The notes below the pieces were generated by a model. The model was not told where the DNA came from, did not search any database, and saw nothing but the letters and a program-made list of their open reading frames with translations. From Flavobacterium sp. (GTDB lineage: Bacteria; Bacteroidota; Bacteroidia; Flavobacteriales; Flavobacteriaceae): 64,000 bases of DNA. The position numbers were made by a program, and so were the translations under genes. The stretch is taken from the NCBI GenBank assembly GCA_025351785.1, contig JANXVF010000011.1, positions 1-64,000 on the forward strand. The letters are read 5' to 3'. Positions 36,053 to 44,589 of this stretch are shown in pieces (position 1 is the stretch's first letter; each line of letters starts with the position of its first letter).

Positions 36053-38227
36053 ATGATCCCTAAGAAAAATATAATTCAAAGTATAATTTTAATTACATCG
36101 TTATACAGCACTGCACAAATAAAAGACACAGTTCGGTTAAAACCAATTGACATAAAACCTTTTAAAACCGTAAATGGTATTGGACATTTGCCAGATTCAA
36201 AAAACGGAATTATTTATGCCGGAAAAAAAAGTGAAATCATTTTAGTGGATAGTTTAGATGCAAATAAAGCTATAAATAATACTAGACAAATTTTAGGAAG
36301 AATACCAGGATTAAATATTGTCGAGACCGAAAGTAGCGGGTTTACAGCCAATGGAATAGCCACTCGAGGATTAAACCCTACCCAAAGTATAGAAATGAAT
36401 ACGCGTCAAAATGGTTATAATGTAAGTGCTGATGTTTTCGGATATAACGAAGCCTATTATTTGCCTCCGATGGAAGCTGTAAACAGAATCGAGCTTGTGC
36501 GTGGCGCTTCATCTTTACAATTTGGTTCTCAATTTGGCGGGTTAGTAAACTATGTCATTAAAGAAATTCCAAAAAGCAAACCTTTCGAAATTTTAACATC
36601 ACAAACTTTAGGTAGTTTTGGATTATATAATTCGTTTAATTCTGTAGGTGGAAATTATAAAAAAATAAATTATTATGCTTTTGTGCAGCATCGATATATA
36701 AATGGTTATCGCCCCAATAGTGAACAAACACAATTATCTGGGTTTGCAAAAATTCAATACAATCACTCAGAAAAATTGAATTTTGGATTAGAATATTCCT
36801 TATTAAGAAATAAGTTACGAATGCCAGGTGGATTAACTGATAGTTTGTTTTATGCAAATCCAAGAGCTTCAACTAGATCTCGAAATTGGTTAGAAAGTCC
36901 GTGGAATATTATTTCAACCTTTGCAAATTTTACTCCTTCAAAAAATAGTACTTTAAGTGCAAAATCAACTTTTTTGTTTAGCAGTCGTTCTCTAGTTTGG
37001 CGTAATGAAGATGGAGGACCACAAGCAACCGACAATATTGACCCTATTACATCAAACTTTGTTGCGAGAGAAGTTGGTATAGAACGCATGAATAATTCAA
37101 CTACCGAGATTCGCTTTTCTCAAAATTATAAACTAAAAAATCAAGTATCTACTTTTGCAGCAGGTATTCGTCAAAGCTATGCCTGGTTTAAACGTTTAGG
37201 TGGTGGACAAGGGACAACTGCCAGCGATTTTGATTTGTCTATATCAGGCAATTGGGGTTATGATTTAAATTTCACTACTTCTAATATTGCTCCTTTTTTT
37301 GAAAATATTTTCAAATTAAATAAAAAATTAACGGTAACTCCAGGATTTAGATTTGAATATTTAAGAAGCACCATTAAAGGAAGCAAAGAAATTGATGGAG
37401 ATATACAAATTTCTAACGAAACAAAAACTAGAACTTTTCCTTTGTTTGGAATTGGATTAGAATTAAAACCAACTAAAAATACGAGTCTGTATGGCAACAT
37501 AAGTCAAGCATACAGACCCATAGATTACAGTCAACTAGAGCCTTTAGGAATAACTTCGCGAATAGATTCTAAATTAAAAGACTCAAATGGTTTTAATTCT
37601 GATTTTGGATATCGAGGCACTATTAAAAATTATTTAAACTTCGATTTTAGCTTGTTCTATTTGGCTTATAATAATCGAATTGGAACTGCACTTGCAGTAG
37701 ATGATACAACAGGAGATTTTTATACCATCAGAAAAAATATTGCAAATAGTATTCATAAAGGAATTGAAAGTTATTTAGAATTTAATTTTATCAAATATTT
37801 TAATCCAAAATCATCATATGGATTTAGTGTTTTCAACTCGTTCGGTTATGTAGATGCTCAATATACCACAGGTGAGTTCAAAGGAAATCGTGTTGAAGCT
37901 GCAACAAAAATAATTAATCGTTTGGGAGCTATTTTAAGTTCAAAAAATATTTCGACTACATTCCAATATAATTATACAGGCGATGCTTTTGGTGATGCAA
38001 CAAATACTGTTGCTAGCGAAAATCCTGTAGCAGGATTTATTCCTGCATATACAGTTTTAGATTGGAGTGCCACATACAAGTATGAAAATTATTCAATAAA
38101 ATTAGGTTGCAATAATATTTTAGATAAATCTTATTTTACTCGACGAACAGATGAATATCCTGGTCCTGGAATTATTCCTGCAATTGGAAGAAGTTTTTAT
38201 ATTGGATTCAGTGCATTTTTTAATTAA
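36053..38227 (+). CDS. TonB-dependent receptor
   Basis: 724 residues. Signal peptide to about 21 (YSTAQ), a plug domain (about 60-180) with NTRQILGRIPGLNIVETESSGF-like lines (split here as TRQILGRIPG and GIATRGLNP) and RIELVRGASSLQFGSQFGG, then a 22-strand beta barrel to the C-terminal SFYIGFSAFFN. It is nearest in style to FecA-like ferric-siderophore receptors (no CarboxypepD domain, no SusD partner). It is coupled with a diheme lipoprotein; this suggests uptake of a metal complex linked to redox work outside the inner membrane. The substrate is unknown. Confidence 0.9.
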   Translation: MIPKKNIIQSIILITSLYSTAQIKDTVRLKPIDIKPFKTVNGIGHLPDSKNGIIYAGKKSEIILVDSLDANKAINNTRQILGRIPGLNIVETESSGFTANGIATRGLNPTQSIEMNTRQNGYNVSADVFGYNEAYYLPPMEAVNRIELVRGASSLQFGSQFGGLVNYVIKEIPKSKPFEILTSQTLGSFGLYNSFNSVGGNYKKINYYAFVQHRYINGYRPNSEQTQLSGFAKIQYNHSEKLNFGLEYSLLRNKLRMPGGLTDSLFYANPRASTRSRNWLESPWNIISTFANFTPSKNSTLSAKSTFLFSSRSLVWRNEDGGPQATDNIDPITSNFVAREVGIERMNNSTTEIRFSQNYKLKNQVSTFAAGIRQSYAWFKRLGGGQGTTASDFDLSISGNWGYDLNFTTSNIAPFFENIFKLNKKLTVTPGFRFEYLRSTIKGSKEIDGDIQISNETKTRTFPLFGIGLELKPTKNTSLYGNISQAYRPIDYSQLEPLGITSRIDSKLKDSNGFNSDFGYRGTIKNYLNFDFSLFYLAYNNRIGTALAVDDTTGDFYTIRKNIANSIHKGIESYLEFNFIKYFNPKSSYGFSVFNSFGYVDAQYTTGEFKGNRVEAATKIINRLGAILSSKNISTTFQYNYTGDAFGDATNTVASENPVAGFIPAYTVLDWSATYKYENYSIKLGCNNILDKSYFTRRTDEYPGPGIIPAIGRSFYIGFSAFFN

Positions 38228-38252
38228 AAAAAAACCGTTCTATTATGAACGG
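38226..38252 (-). terminator. Terminator of the FKBP lipoprotein gene
   Basis: On the minus strand CCGTTC (38252-38247), 6-base loop, GAACGG (38240-38235), then nine T. The plus-strand side has no T run, so the TonB receptor gene may rely on the same hairpin only weakly. Confidence 0.8.
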
Positions 38253-38260
38253 GATATTTG

Positions 38261-39238
38261 TTAATGACAATTTTTATCTAAATGTTTTCGAAGCCTTGTT
38301 GTACTGGTATAATCTGTATTTCCACAATTAGGAATTCCTTTAGGTTCTGTTGTAGTTGGACTAAAAGGATAATGCAATCTGGTTGCAGTTACAGTGACAT
38401 CTGATGCTATTTTTAATGTTTCAGTTTTGGTCAAAAAATTATCACCATCGTCGTCAATATCATACATATTTGCATAACCGTCACCATCGGAATCATATTT
38501 TAAAGGGTTTTTTGTCCAATCAGTCAATGGGTTTATTCCAGATGTTGATCGTTCATCTTTAGATAAAATTCCATCGCCATCATGATCTCGATATTGTAAT
38601 TCATACAGCTTGAAGCTAAAAATAATTGGAGAATAAGATGGAATTATTCCTGCAATATTACTGTAGTAAGCTAATCCTGAAGGCAAAAACATAACTCCGG
38701 CTCCAAAATTATCAAAAGTTGTTGGGTTACTTCCCGTTGATGCTACATAAGTTCCAGTATGAAAATTTGGTAGAATATGACTCCAACCCGAAACAACATC
38801 TTGAATTTTAAACCAAACCGGCGTTTGAGCATTATCAAATTGATCATCTGCAAGAGTGATCCCTCTGTATGAAACATGAATTGAGTCTACTTGAGTTGGA
38901 CGTTTTTGCGTTCCCTCTCTAAATTTTATGAAATAAACTTTATAATTTATACTATCGGTTGCAGTATAACGCTGGTAAACCATCGTATCTTTTAAGATAA
39001 TATTAGTTTGATTTCTAATATTCATAGATGCAACAGTAGTTGTAGAAAAAGTAACATTGTAATTAGAATCAAAGTCAATATGATGCGTGTTTATATATTT
39101 GTCAATCGAATCTAAATCGGCTGCATATTGAACGTTGTAATCTCTTAACGGAACATATTCTGGATCTTTAGATTTTGAACATGAAGCCAAAAAAGAAATT
39201 GTAAAAAAAATAGAAAGTAATTTTAAAAAATTATTCAT
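38261..39238 (-). CDS. FKBP-like lipoprotein with EF-hand-type repeats
   Basis: 325 residues. Lipobox LASC gives lipidation at Cys20. The middle (about 100-220) reads as an FKBP-type peptidyl-prolyl isomerase domain (VDSIHVSYRGITLADDQFDN, then SGWSHILPNF and GVMFLPSGLAYY). After it come calcium-loop repeats: DHDGDGILSKDE, DSDGDGYANMYDIDDDGDN. The C-terminus has two cysteines (PNCGNTDY and NC), a possible disulfide. The FKBP active site is degenerate by eye, so isomerase activity is uncertain; binding and folding help for outer-membrane or secreted proteins is a reasonable guess. Convergent with the TonB receptor gene. Confidence 0.82.
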   Translation of the reverse strand: MNNFLKLLSIFFTISFLASCSKSKDPEYVPLRDYNVQYAADLDSIDKYINTHHIDFDSNYNVTFSTTTVASMNIRNQTNIILKDTMVYQRYTATDSINYKVYFIKFREGTQKRPTQVDSIHVSYRGITLADDQFDNAQTPVWFKIQDVVSGWSHILPNFHTGTYVASTGSNPTTFDNFGAGVMFLPSGLAYYSNIAGIIPSYSPIIFSFKLYELQYRDHDGDGILSKDERSTSGINPLTDWTKNPLKYDSDGDGYANMYDIDDDGDNFLTKTETLKIASDVTVTATRLHYPFSPTTTEPKGIPNCGNTDYTSTTRLRKHLDKNCH

Positions 39239-39317
39239 TAAAGTGTAAATTTAAAGTGCGCAAGATACAATAATGATTTATTTTTGTAAATAAATTAACG
39301 TGATTTTAGATAAAATT

Positions 39318-39695
39318 ATGAGAGTAGATAAATATTTATGGTGCGTTCGCTATTACAAAACCCGAAATATGGTGACAGAAGCTTGCAAAAAAAATCATAT
39401 TACTGTAAATGGTCAGGTTGCTAAGGCATCAAAAGAGGTATTTGCAACTGATAAAATTACGTTTAGAAAAGATCAAATTACTCAAATCATAATTGTTTTA
39501 GATATTCCAGAAAGCCGTGTTGGTGCCAAATTAGTAGATATTTACAGGAAAAACGAAACGCCAGCCGAGTCTTTTGCTCATTTAGAAATGTTAAAACTAT
39601 CCAAAGAACATTATAGAAAATCTGGAACTGGCAGACCTACAAAAAAAGATAGAAGAGACTTAGACGAAATCGAAATCGGAGAAAACGACAATTAA
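39318..39695 (+). CDS. S4-domain RNA-binding protein (HslR family)
   Basis: 125 residues from ATG 39318 (MRVDKYLWCVRYYKTR); the start at 39300 is GTG and adds six residues. An S4 RNA-binding domain (about 1-65) with the family opening RVDKYLW and ITVNGQVAKAS, then a basic tail (RKSGTGRPTKKDRRDL). HslR-type proteins bind stalled 50S-nascent chain complexes. It precedes the phosphoribosyltransferase gene by 10 bases. Confidence 0.88.
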   Translation: MRVDKYLWCVRYYKTRNMVTEACKKNHITVNGQVAKASKEVFATDKITFRKDQITQIIIVLDIPESRVGAKLVDIYRKNETPAESFAHLEMLKLSKEHYRKSGTGRPTKKDRRDLDEIEIGENDN

Positions 39696-39705
39696 AATAA
39701 AAGAT

Positions 39706-40203
39706 ATGAGCAAAAATATAATTTTAAATCATGCTGAAATTGAACATAAAATAAAACGAATTGCTCTACAAATATTGGAAACATTTGTTAACGAGAATGA
39801 AATAGTTTTAGCTGGAATCTCGTCTAATGGATATACTTTTGCCAAAAAAATTGCTTCCGAAATATCAAAAATAGGCGATTTAAATATTATTTTATGTGAA
39901 GTATTTATAGATAAAATAAATCCACAATCGGAAATTAAAACCTCAATAGAAAAAAATATGTATCAAAACAAAGGAGTTGTTTTGGTTGATGATGTTTTAA
40001 ATTCGGGAACAACATTAATATATGGAGTTAAACATTTTTTAGAGGTACCGTTATCAAAATTAAAAACAGCAGTATTAGTCGACAGAAATCATAAAAAATA
40101 TCCTGTAAAAGTAGATTTTAAGGGAATTTCATTGTCAACTTCTTCTTTAGAACACGTCACGGTGATTTTTGAAAATAATAATAACATTGTTCTATTGCAT
40201 TAA
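39706..40203 (+). CDS. Phosphoribosyltransferase (PyrR-like)
   Basis: 165 residues, type I phosphoribosyltransferase fold. The PRPP loop is VVLVDDVLNSGTTLIYG (near 93-109), and a basic VDRNHKKYPVKVDFKGI segment follows as in PyrR/uracil or hypoxanthine phosphoribosyltransferases. The VDRNHKKYP wording is most like PyrR, which can bind RNA or act as a uracil phosphoribosyltransferase. No attenuator or pyr gene is near, so regulatory use is unproven. Its 3' end overlaps the convergent aroK by 12 bases. Confidence 0.85.
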   Translation: MSKNIILNHAEIEHKIKRIALQILETFVNENEIVLAGISSNGYTFAKKIASEISKIGDLNIILCEVFIDKINPQSEIKTSIEKNMYQNKGVVLVDDVLNSGTTLIYGVKHFLEVPLSKLKTAVLVDRNHKKYPVKVDFKGISLSTSSLEHVTVIFENNNNIVLLH

Positions 40204-40713
40204 GATTTCATTTATCTCATAAACTATTTCTTGTATAGATTTATTATCTACAACAACAATTTTATCAGCTTGATTGTAATAAAAACTTCTTTCAAAAAGT
40301 TGCTTTGCTATAAATTCTTTTATTTCTTCAATTTGTAAATTAACCATAAGGGGTCTGTTTATAAAATCATTTTTCAATCTATCACATAAAGTTTCAACAG
40401 ATGCCTTTAGATAAATTGATATGCAATTTTCGTTATTGTATAATTTATAATTGTCATAATAGCAAGGTGTACCACCTCCCGTACTTATAATAAAATTTTC
40501 AGGACTTTTTAAAATTTCGGAAAAAAGCTGATGCTCAATTTTTCTAAAATAAAGTTCACCTTTTGAAAAAAAAATATCATTTATGCTCATTCCAACATTT
40601 TTAGCAATCAAATCATCTAATTCTACACAAGGAATTGATTTTATTTTAGAAAGTTCCTTACTTATAATTGACTTTCCAGAACCCATATAACCTATCAAAA
40701 TAACTTTTTTCAT
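40192..40713 (-). CDS. aroK: Shikimate kinase
   Basis: 173 residues. Walker A GYMGSGKS (8-15), the shikimate-binding Asp in ELDDLIAKN (near 32), the Walker-B-like STGGGTPCY (near 79) and NRPLM near 118 are all in place. It phosphorylates shikimate with ATP in the aromatic amino-acid pathway. Alone in its transcript; the tRNA cluster lies upstream on the other strand. Confidence 0.93.
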   Translation of the reverse strand: MKKVILIGYMGSGKSIISKELSKIKSIPCVELDDLIAKNVGMSINDIFFSKGELYFRKIEHQLFSEILKSPENFIISTGGGTPCYYDNYKLYNNENCISIYLKASVETLCDRLKNDFINRPLMVNLQIEEIKEFIAKQLFERSFYYNQADKIVVVDNKSIQEIVYEINEILMQ

Positions 40714-40783
40714 TAAATAAAACCTTATATATTAAGTCATTAAGAATTAAGACCTAAAAAAGACAAATTTAAAATAAAATTGC

Positions 40784-40816
40784 TTTGTAATATAAATAAT
40801 TACTACATATATTTGC
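40784..40816 (+). promoter_or_regulatory. Promoter of the tRNA cluster
   Basis: TTTG (40784-40787), 20 bases, then TATATTTGC (40808-40816), a full-consensus promoter 22 bases before the first tRNA. Confidence 0.75.
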
Positions 40817-40838
40817 ACCCTCTAAGAAAATAAAAAAA

Positions 40839-40911
40839 GACTCGATAGCTCAGTTGGTAGAGCACATCACTTTTAATGATGGGGTCCTGGGTTCGAGCCC
40901 CAGTCGGGTCA
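40839..40911 (+). tRNA. tRNA-Lys (anticodon TTT), copy 1
   Basis: 73 bases. The acceptor stem GACTCGA/TCGGGTC pairs (one G-U), the anticodon loop is CTTTTAA with TTT, and the T-arm is GGTTCGAGCC. CCA is not encoded. Identical to the copy at 40936. Confidence 0.96.
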
Positions 40912-40935
40912 CTTTTTTTACTTTATTATTGTCAA

Positions 40936-41008
40936 GACTCGATAGCTCAGTTGGTAGAGCACATCACTTTTAATGATGGGGTCCTGGGTTCGAGCCCCAG
41001 TCGGGTCA
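40936..41008 (+). tRNA. tRNA-Lys (anticodon TTT), copy 2
   Basis: 73 bases, identical to the first copy, 97 bases downstream. The spacer is unrelated, so identity is limited to the gene itself. Confidence 0.96.
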
Positions 41009-41052
41009 CAAAAGTCGTTTGCCGTTGGTTGATGACTTTTTTATTTTTAATT

Positions 41053-41136
41053 GGCTTCGTGGAGAAATTGGTAGACTTGCCACCTTGAGGTGGTGGTGTT
41101 CGAAAGGACGTGTGGGTTCGAATCCCATCGAAGTCA
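41053..41136 (+). tRNA. tRNA-Leu (anticodon GAG)
   Basis: 84 bases with the long variable arm of class II tRNAs. Acceptor GGCTTCG/CGAAGTC; anticodon stem CCACC/GGTGG around loop TTGAGGT, anticodon GAG; T-loop GGGTTCGAATCCC. CCA is not encoded. Confidence 0.95.
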
Positions 41137-41235
41137 CAAACTTGAATTTATTTTATATAATTTCAAATTTCTAATTAATTGAAATCTCTTTCAATTTTAT
41201 TTCATTTCAGAGTTTTTTTAATCGTATTTTTTTAT

Positions 41236-41243
41236 TACTTTTG
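41236..41243 (+). promoter_or_regulatory. -7 promoter element of the carotenoid operon
   Basis: TACTTTTG matches TAnnTTTG and lies 21 bases before the ATG of the MerR regulator at 41265, so the regulator and the crt genes may share this promoter. No convincing -33 element is seen. Confidence 0.4.
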
Positions 41244-41264
41244 TTTAATGAAATATGAAAATCG

Positions 41265-42167
41265 ATGAACAATATAAAAAATACTTTTAGTATTAAGGAC
41301 TTAGAAAATTTATCTGGGATAAAAGCTCATACTATCAGAATTTGGGAAAAAAGATATAATGTTCTTGAACCAATGCGAACAGAAACTAACATAAGATTTT
41401 ATGATTTAGCCTGTTTGCAAAAACTTTTAAATATCACATTACTTCACGAGTATGGCTACAAAATCTCGAAGATTTCAAAAATTCCTGTTGAAAAAATTCC
41501 AGAATTAGTTAAAGAAATTATTTCTTCTCGTAGTGCAAAAACTCATGCCATAAGTTCATTTAAGTTGGCAATGATGAACTTCGATCAAACTTTATTTTTC
41601 AAAACCTATGACGAATTATTGTCAGAAAAATCTTTTAAAGAAATTTTTTATGATGTAGTAATCCCTTTGATGAATGAAATTGGTTTTTTGTGGCAAACAG
41701 ATACTATAACTCCCGCTCATGAACATTTTATAAGTTATCTGATAAAGCAAAAACTTTTGATAAATACTGAAAAAATACAGATTTTAGAGCCAACAAAAAC
41801 CGATAAGTTATTTGTACTCTATCTTCCTATGAACGAAATTCATGAGTTAGGACTTATGTATCTAAATTATGAAATTATATCTAATGGGTATAAGACAATT
41901 TATCTGGGCGAAAGCGTTCCTACTGAAAGCCTGAAAGATTTAAAAAATTATTTTGATAATATAGTTTTTGTATGTTACATGACTGTCGAACCAGAAAAAG
42001 CCTTTGTTAATAATTATGTAAAATTAATTGAAGATGAAGTTTTAAATGAAAGTTCTGAGTTATGGCTAATAGGAAGAATGACAGAATTTTATGATAAAAA
42101 AAATGAGCAGAATAACATACATTTGTTTAGTTCGATTGAACAATTGGTATATGCTTTGGAAAATTAA
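41265..42167 (+). CDS. MerR-family regulator with B12-binding domain (CarH/LitR-like)
   Basis: 300 residues. An N-terminal MerR winged helix (about 5-75, FSIKDLENLSGIKAHTIRIW), then a helical B12-cap domain with the W-x9-E-H motif (WQTDTITPAHEH, near 143-154) and a Rossmann B12-binding domain with EIHELG, the E/D-x-H-x-x-G signature whose His would be the lower cobalt ligand. CarH proteins repress carotenoid genes in the dark as adenosylcobalamin-bound tetramers and release on light. The two motifs are intact, so light control is plausible but not proven. First gene before crtI, 31 bases upstream. Confidence 0.9.
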   Translation: MNNIKNTFSIKDLENLSGIKAHTIRIWEKRYNVLEPMRTETNIRFYDLACLQKLLNITLLHEYGYKISKISKIPVEKIPELVKEIISSRSAKTHAISSFKLAMMNFDQTLFFKTYDELLSEKSFKEIFYDVVIPLMNEIGFLWQTDTITPAHEHFISYLIKQKLLINTEKIQILEPTKTDKLFVLYLPMNEIHELGLMYLNYEIISNGYKTIYLGESVPTESLKDLKNYFDNIVFVCYMTVEPEKAFVNNYVKLIEDEVLNESSELWLIGRMTEFYDKKNEQNNIHLFSSIEQLVYALEN

Positions 42168-42198
42168 TATTTAAAATATAAGTTTCTTTAAAATAATA

Positions 42199-43662
42199 AT
42201 GAATAAAAATATTAAGATTATTGGTTCAGGATTTTCAGCTTTGTCAGCCTCATGTTACTTAGCAAAATTAGGGAATTCAGTAACTATTTACGAAAAAAAT
42301 AACACAATTGGTGGAAGAGCAAGACAGTTAATAAAAGATGGATTCACTTTTGATATTGGTCCATCTTGGTATTGGATGCCAGATGTATTTGAAAAATTCT
42401 TTGCTGATTTTAATAAAAAACCATCAGATTATTATGCATTAACAAAATTATCCCCCGCTTACAAAGTGTTTTTTGGAATTAATGAGTTCGTCACAATTGC
42501 AGATAATCTTCCCGAAATTATTACAACTTTTGAATCTATCGAAAAAGGAAGTGGTGCAAAATTAGAATCATTCATTAAAGAAGCGCAAAGCAATTATAAT
42601 ATTGCGATTAAAGATTTAGTTTATCGTCCTGGTGAGTCTCCATTAGAGCTAATAACTATAGAAACTGCTACTAAAGTGAATCAATTTTTTTCGAACATAA
42701 GTAAAGATGTAAGAAAAAAGTTCAAAAACAAAAAGCTCATTCAAATATTAGAATTCCCAGTGCTTTTTTTGGGAGCTAAGCCGTCTGACACTCCATCTTT
42801 TTATAGTTTTATGAACTTTGCAGATTTTGGATTAGGCACTTGGCAACCAGTTGGCGGTATGTATAGCGTAATTTTGGGAATGGAAAAATTGGCAAAAGAA
42901 CTTGGTGTTATTATACATACAAATGCAAGTGTTGATAAAATTATTGTTAAAAATAAAACAGCTGTTGGTATACAAATTAAAGAGGAGACAATTCTAGCAG
43001 ATATTATTTTATCAGGTGCCGATTATCATCATTCAGAAACATTATTGGAACCAGTGTATCGACAATATTCGGAAAAATACTGGCAAAGTAAAACTTTTGC
43101 ACCATCTTCGTTATTATTTTATGTTGGTTTTAATAAAAAACTAGAAAATGTAGTGCATCACAATTTATTTTTTGATGTAGATTTTGACCTACATGCTTCA
43201 GAAATTTACGATTCTCCAAAATGGCCAAAAGAACCTCTTTTTTATGCAAACTTTACTTCAGTAACAAGCGAAGGACTTGCACCTACAGGATGTGAAAATG
43301 GTTTTTTTTTGATTCCAATTGCACCAGGATTAGAGGATACACAACAGTTGAGAGATGAGTATTTTAATAAAATAATTATGCGTTTTGAATCAATTACTCA
43401 ACAAAATGTAAGAAATAGTATTATTTTTACTGAGTCTTTCTGTGTAAATGATTTTATAAAGGAATATAACTCATACAAAGGGAATGCTTATGGAATGGCA
43501 AATACTCTGTTTCAAACTGCATTTTTAAGACCAAAACTTAAAAGTAAAAAAGTAGAAAATTTATTTTTTACAGGACAATTAACTGTTCCTGGACCTGGAG
43601 TTCCACCATCATTAATTTCAGGTAAATTAGTTTCAGATTTGATAAAAAAATACAATAAATAA
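42199..43662 (+). CDS. crtI: Phytoene desaturase
   Basis: 487 residues. FAD dinucleotide fold IGSGFSALSASCYLAKLG (7-24) and GGRARQL near 39, plus FDIGPSWYWMPDVFEKFF near 53 and a C-terminal FTGQLTVPGPGVPPSLISGK segment, which are CrtI features. It desaturates phytoene to lycopene (or neurosporene) in the membrane. Second gene of the crt operon; crtB follows after 18 bases. Confidence 0.95.
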   Translation: MNKNIKIIGSGFSALSASCYLAKLGNSVTIYEKNNTIGGRARQLIKDGFTFDIGPSWYWMPDVFEKFFADFNKKPSDYYALTKLSPAYKVFFGINEFVTIADNLPEIITTFESIEKGSGAKLESFIKEAQSNYNIAIKDLVYRPGESPLELITIETATKVNQFFSNISKDVRKKFKNKKLIQILEFPVLFLGAKPSDTPSFYSFMNFADFGLGTWQPVGGMYSVILGMEKLAKELGVIIHTNASVDKIIVKNKTAVGIQIKEETILADIILSGADYHHSETLLEPVYRQYSEKYWQSKTFAPSSLLFYVGFNKKLENVVHHNLFFDVDFDLHASEIYDSPKWPKEPLFYANFTSVTSEGLAPTGCENGFFLIPIAPGLEDTQQLRDEYFNKIIMRFESITQQNVRNSIIFTESFCVNDFIKEYNSYKGNAYGMANTLFQTAFLRPKLKSKKVENLFFTGQLTVPGPGVPPSLISGKLVSDLIKKYNK

Positions 43663-43680
43663 TAAGCACTACTAGTTATT

Positions 43681-44520
43681 ATGAAATCAATTTTTGATAA
43701 AGTTTCCTTTGAATGCAGTAAAAATGTAACTAAATCATACAGTACATCGTTTTCGTCTGCAGTAAAAATGTTAGCTCCAAGTATCAGACAGGACATCTAT
43801 AATATTTATGGATTTGTTCGTTTTGCAGATGAAATTGTAGACACTTTTCATGATTATAATAAAGAAGAATTATTTAATCTGTTTGAAAAAGATTTATCAA
43901 ATGCAATTCAAAATAAAATAAGCTTAAATCCCATATTAAATTCTTTCCAACATACAGTTACAAAATATAAAATTCCACTTGAACTTATAAATGCTTTCAT
44001 GAAAAGTATGAAGTTAGATTTGTCAAAAAAAGAATACAAAACTGATGATGAGTATAAAGAATATATTTATGGTTCTGCTGATGTAGTAGGTTTAATGTGT
44101 TTAAAAGTTTTTGTAAATGGTGATATTGCAAAATATGAAGAATTAAAAAATGGAGCTATGAGACTGGGTTCAGCATTTCAGAAAGTAAATTTTTTACGTG
44201 ATTTGAAAGCTGATTTTGACGATTTGAGTCGTACATATTTTCCGAATACAGATTTAACAAAATTGGATGAAATATCAAAACAACAAATAATTAAAGAAAT
44301 CGAAGCAGATTTTGAAGCAGGATATTTAGGGATTTTAAATTTGCCAATAGAAGCCAAATTTGGGGTTTACACAGCATATGTATATTATAAAAAACTACTT
44401 TCCAAATTAAAGAAAACACCTTCACTCGAAATAAAAAATACTCGAATTAGAGTTCCAGATTATCAAAAGTATGGACTTTTTGCTAAATGTTACTTTACTT
44501 ATAAACTCAATATAATTTAA
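43681..44520 (+). CDS. crtB: Phytoene synthase
   Basis: 279 residues, all-helical squalene/phytoene synthase fold. Two aspartate-rich motifs: DEIVD (near 44-48) and DLKAD (near 178), which bind the magnesium-diphosphate of two geranylgeranyl-PP molecules. FQKVNFLRD and RTYFPN fit bacterial CrtB. It makes phytoene, the substrate of CrtI. Geranylgeranyl-PP synthase is not in the window. Confidence 0.95.
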   Translation: MKSIFDKVSFECSKNVTKSYSTSFSSAVKMLAPSIRQDIYNIYGFVRFADEIVDTFHDYNKEELFNLFEKDLSNAIQNKISLNPILNSFQHTVTKYKIPLELINAFMKSMKLDLSKKEYKTDDEYKEYIYGSADVVGLMCLKVFVNGDIAKYEELKNGAMRLGSAFQKVNFLRDLKADFDDLSRTYFPNTDLTKLDEISKQQIIKEIEADFEAGYLGILNLPIEAKFGVYTAYVYYKKLLSKLKKTPSLEIKNTRIRVPDYQKYGLFAKCYFTYKLNII

Positions 44521-44564
44521 GAATAATTTTAAAATTGTTTTACAACAATCAAAATTTTAATCTT

Positions 44565-44572
44565 TAAATTTG
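44565..44572 (+). promoter_or_regulatory. -7 promoter element before crtZ
   Basis: TAAATTTG matches TAnnTTTG, 18 bases before the ATG of crtZ in a 69-base gap. crtZ may thus have its own promoter besides read-through from crtB. No -33 match at the right distance. Confidence 0.35.
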
Positions 44573-44589
44573 TAAATATCAATATTATT

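Noticed and set aside
40876-41088. A 70-codon frame across the tRNA genes
   Set aside because: It reads through both tRNA-Lys genes and into tRNA-Leu, which have complete cloverleafs.
40839-41136. tRNA cluster as an integration site of a mobile element
   Set aside because: No integrase, no partial tRNA copy at a distance, and ordinary genes on both sides; the second tRNA-Lys is full length.
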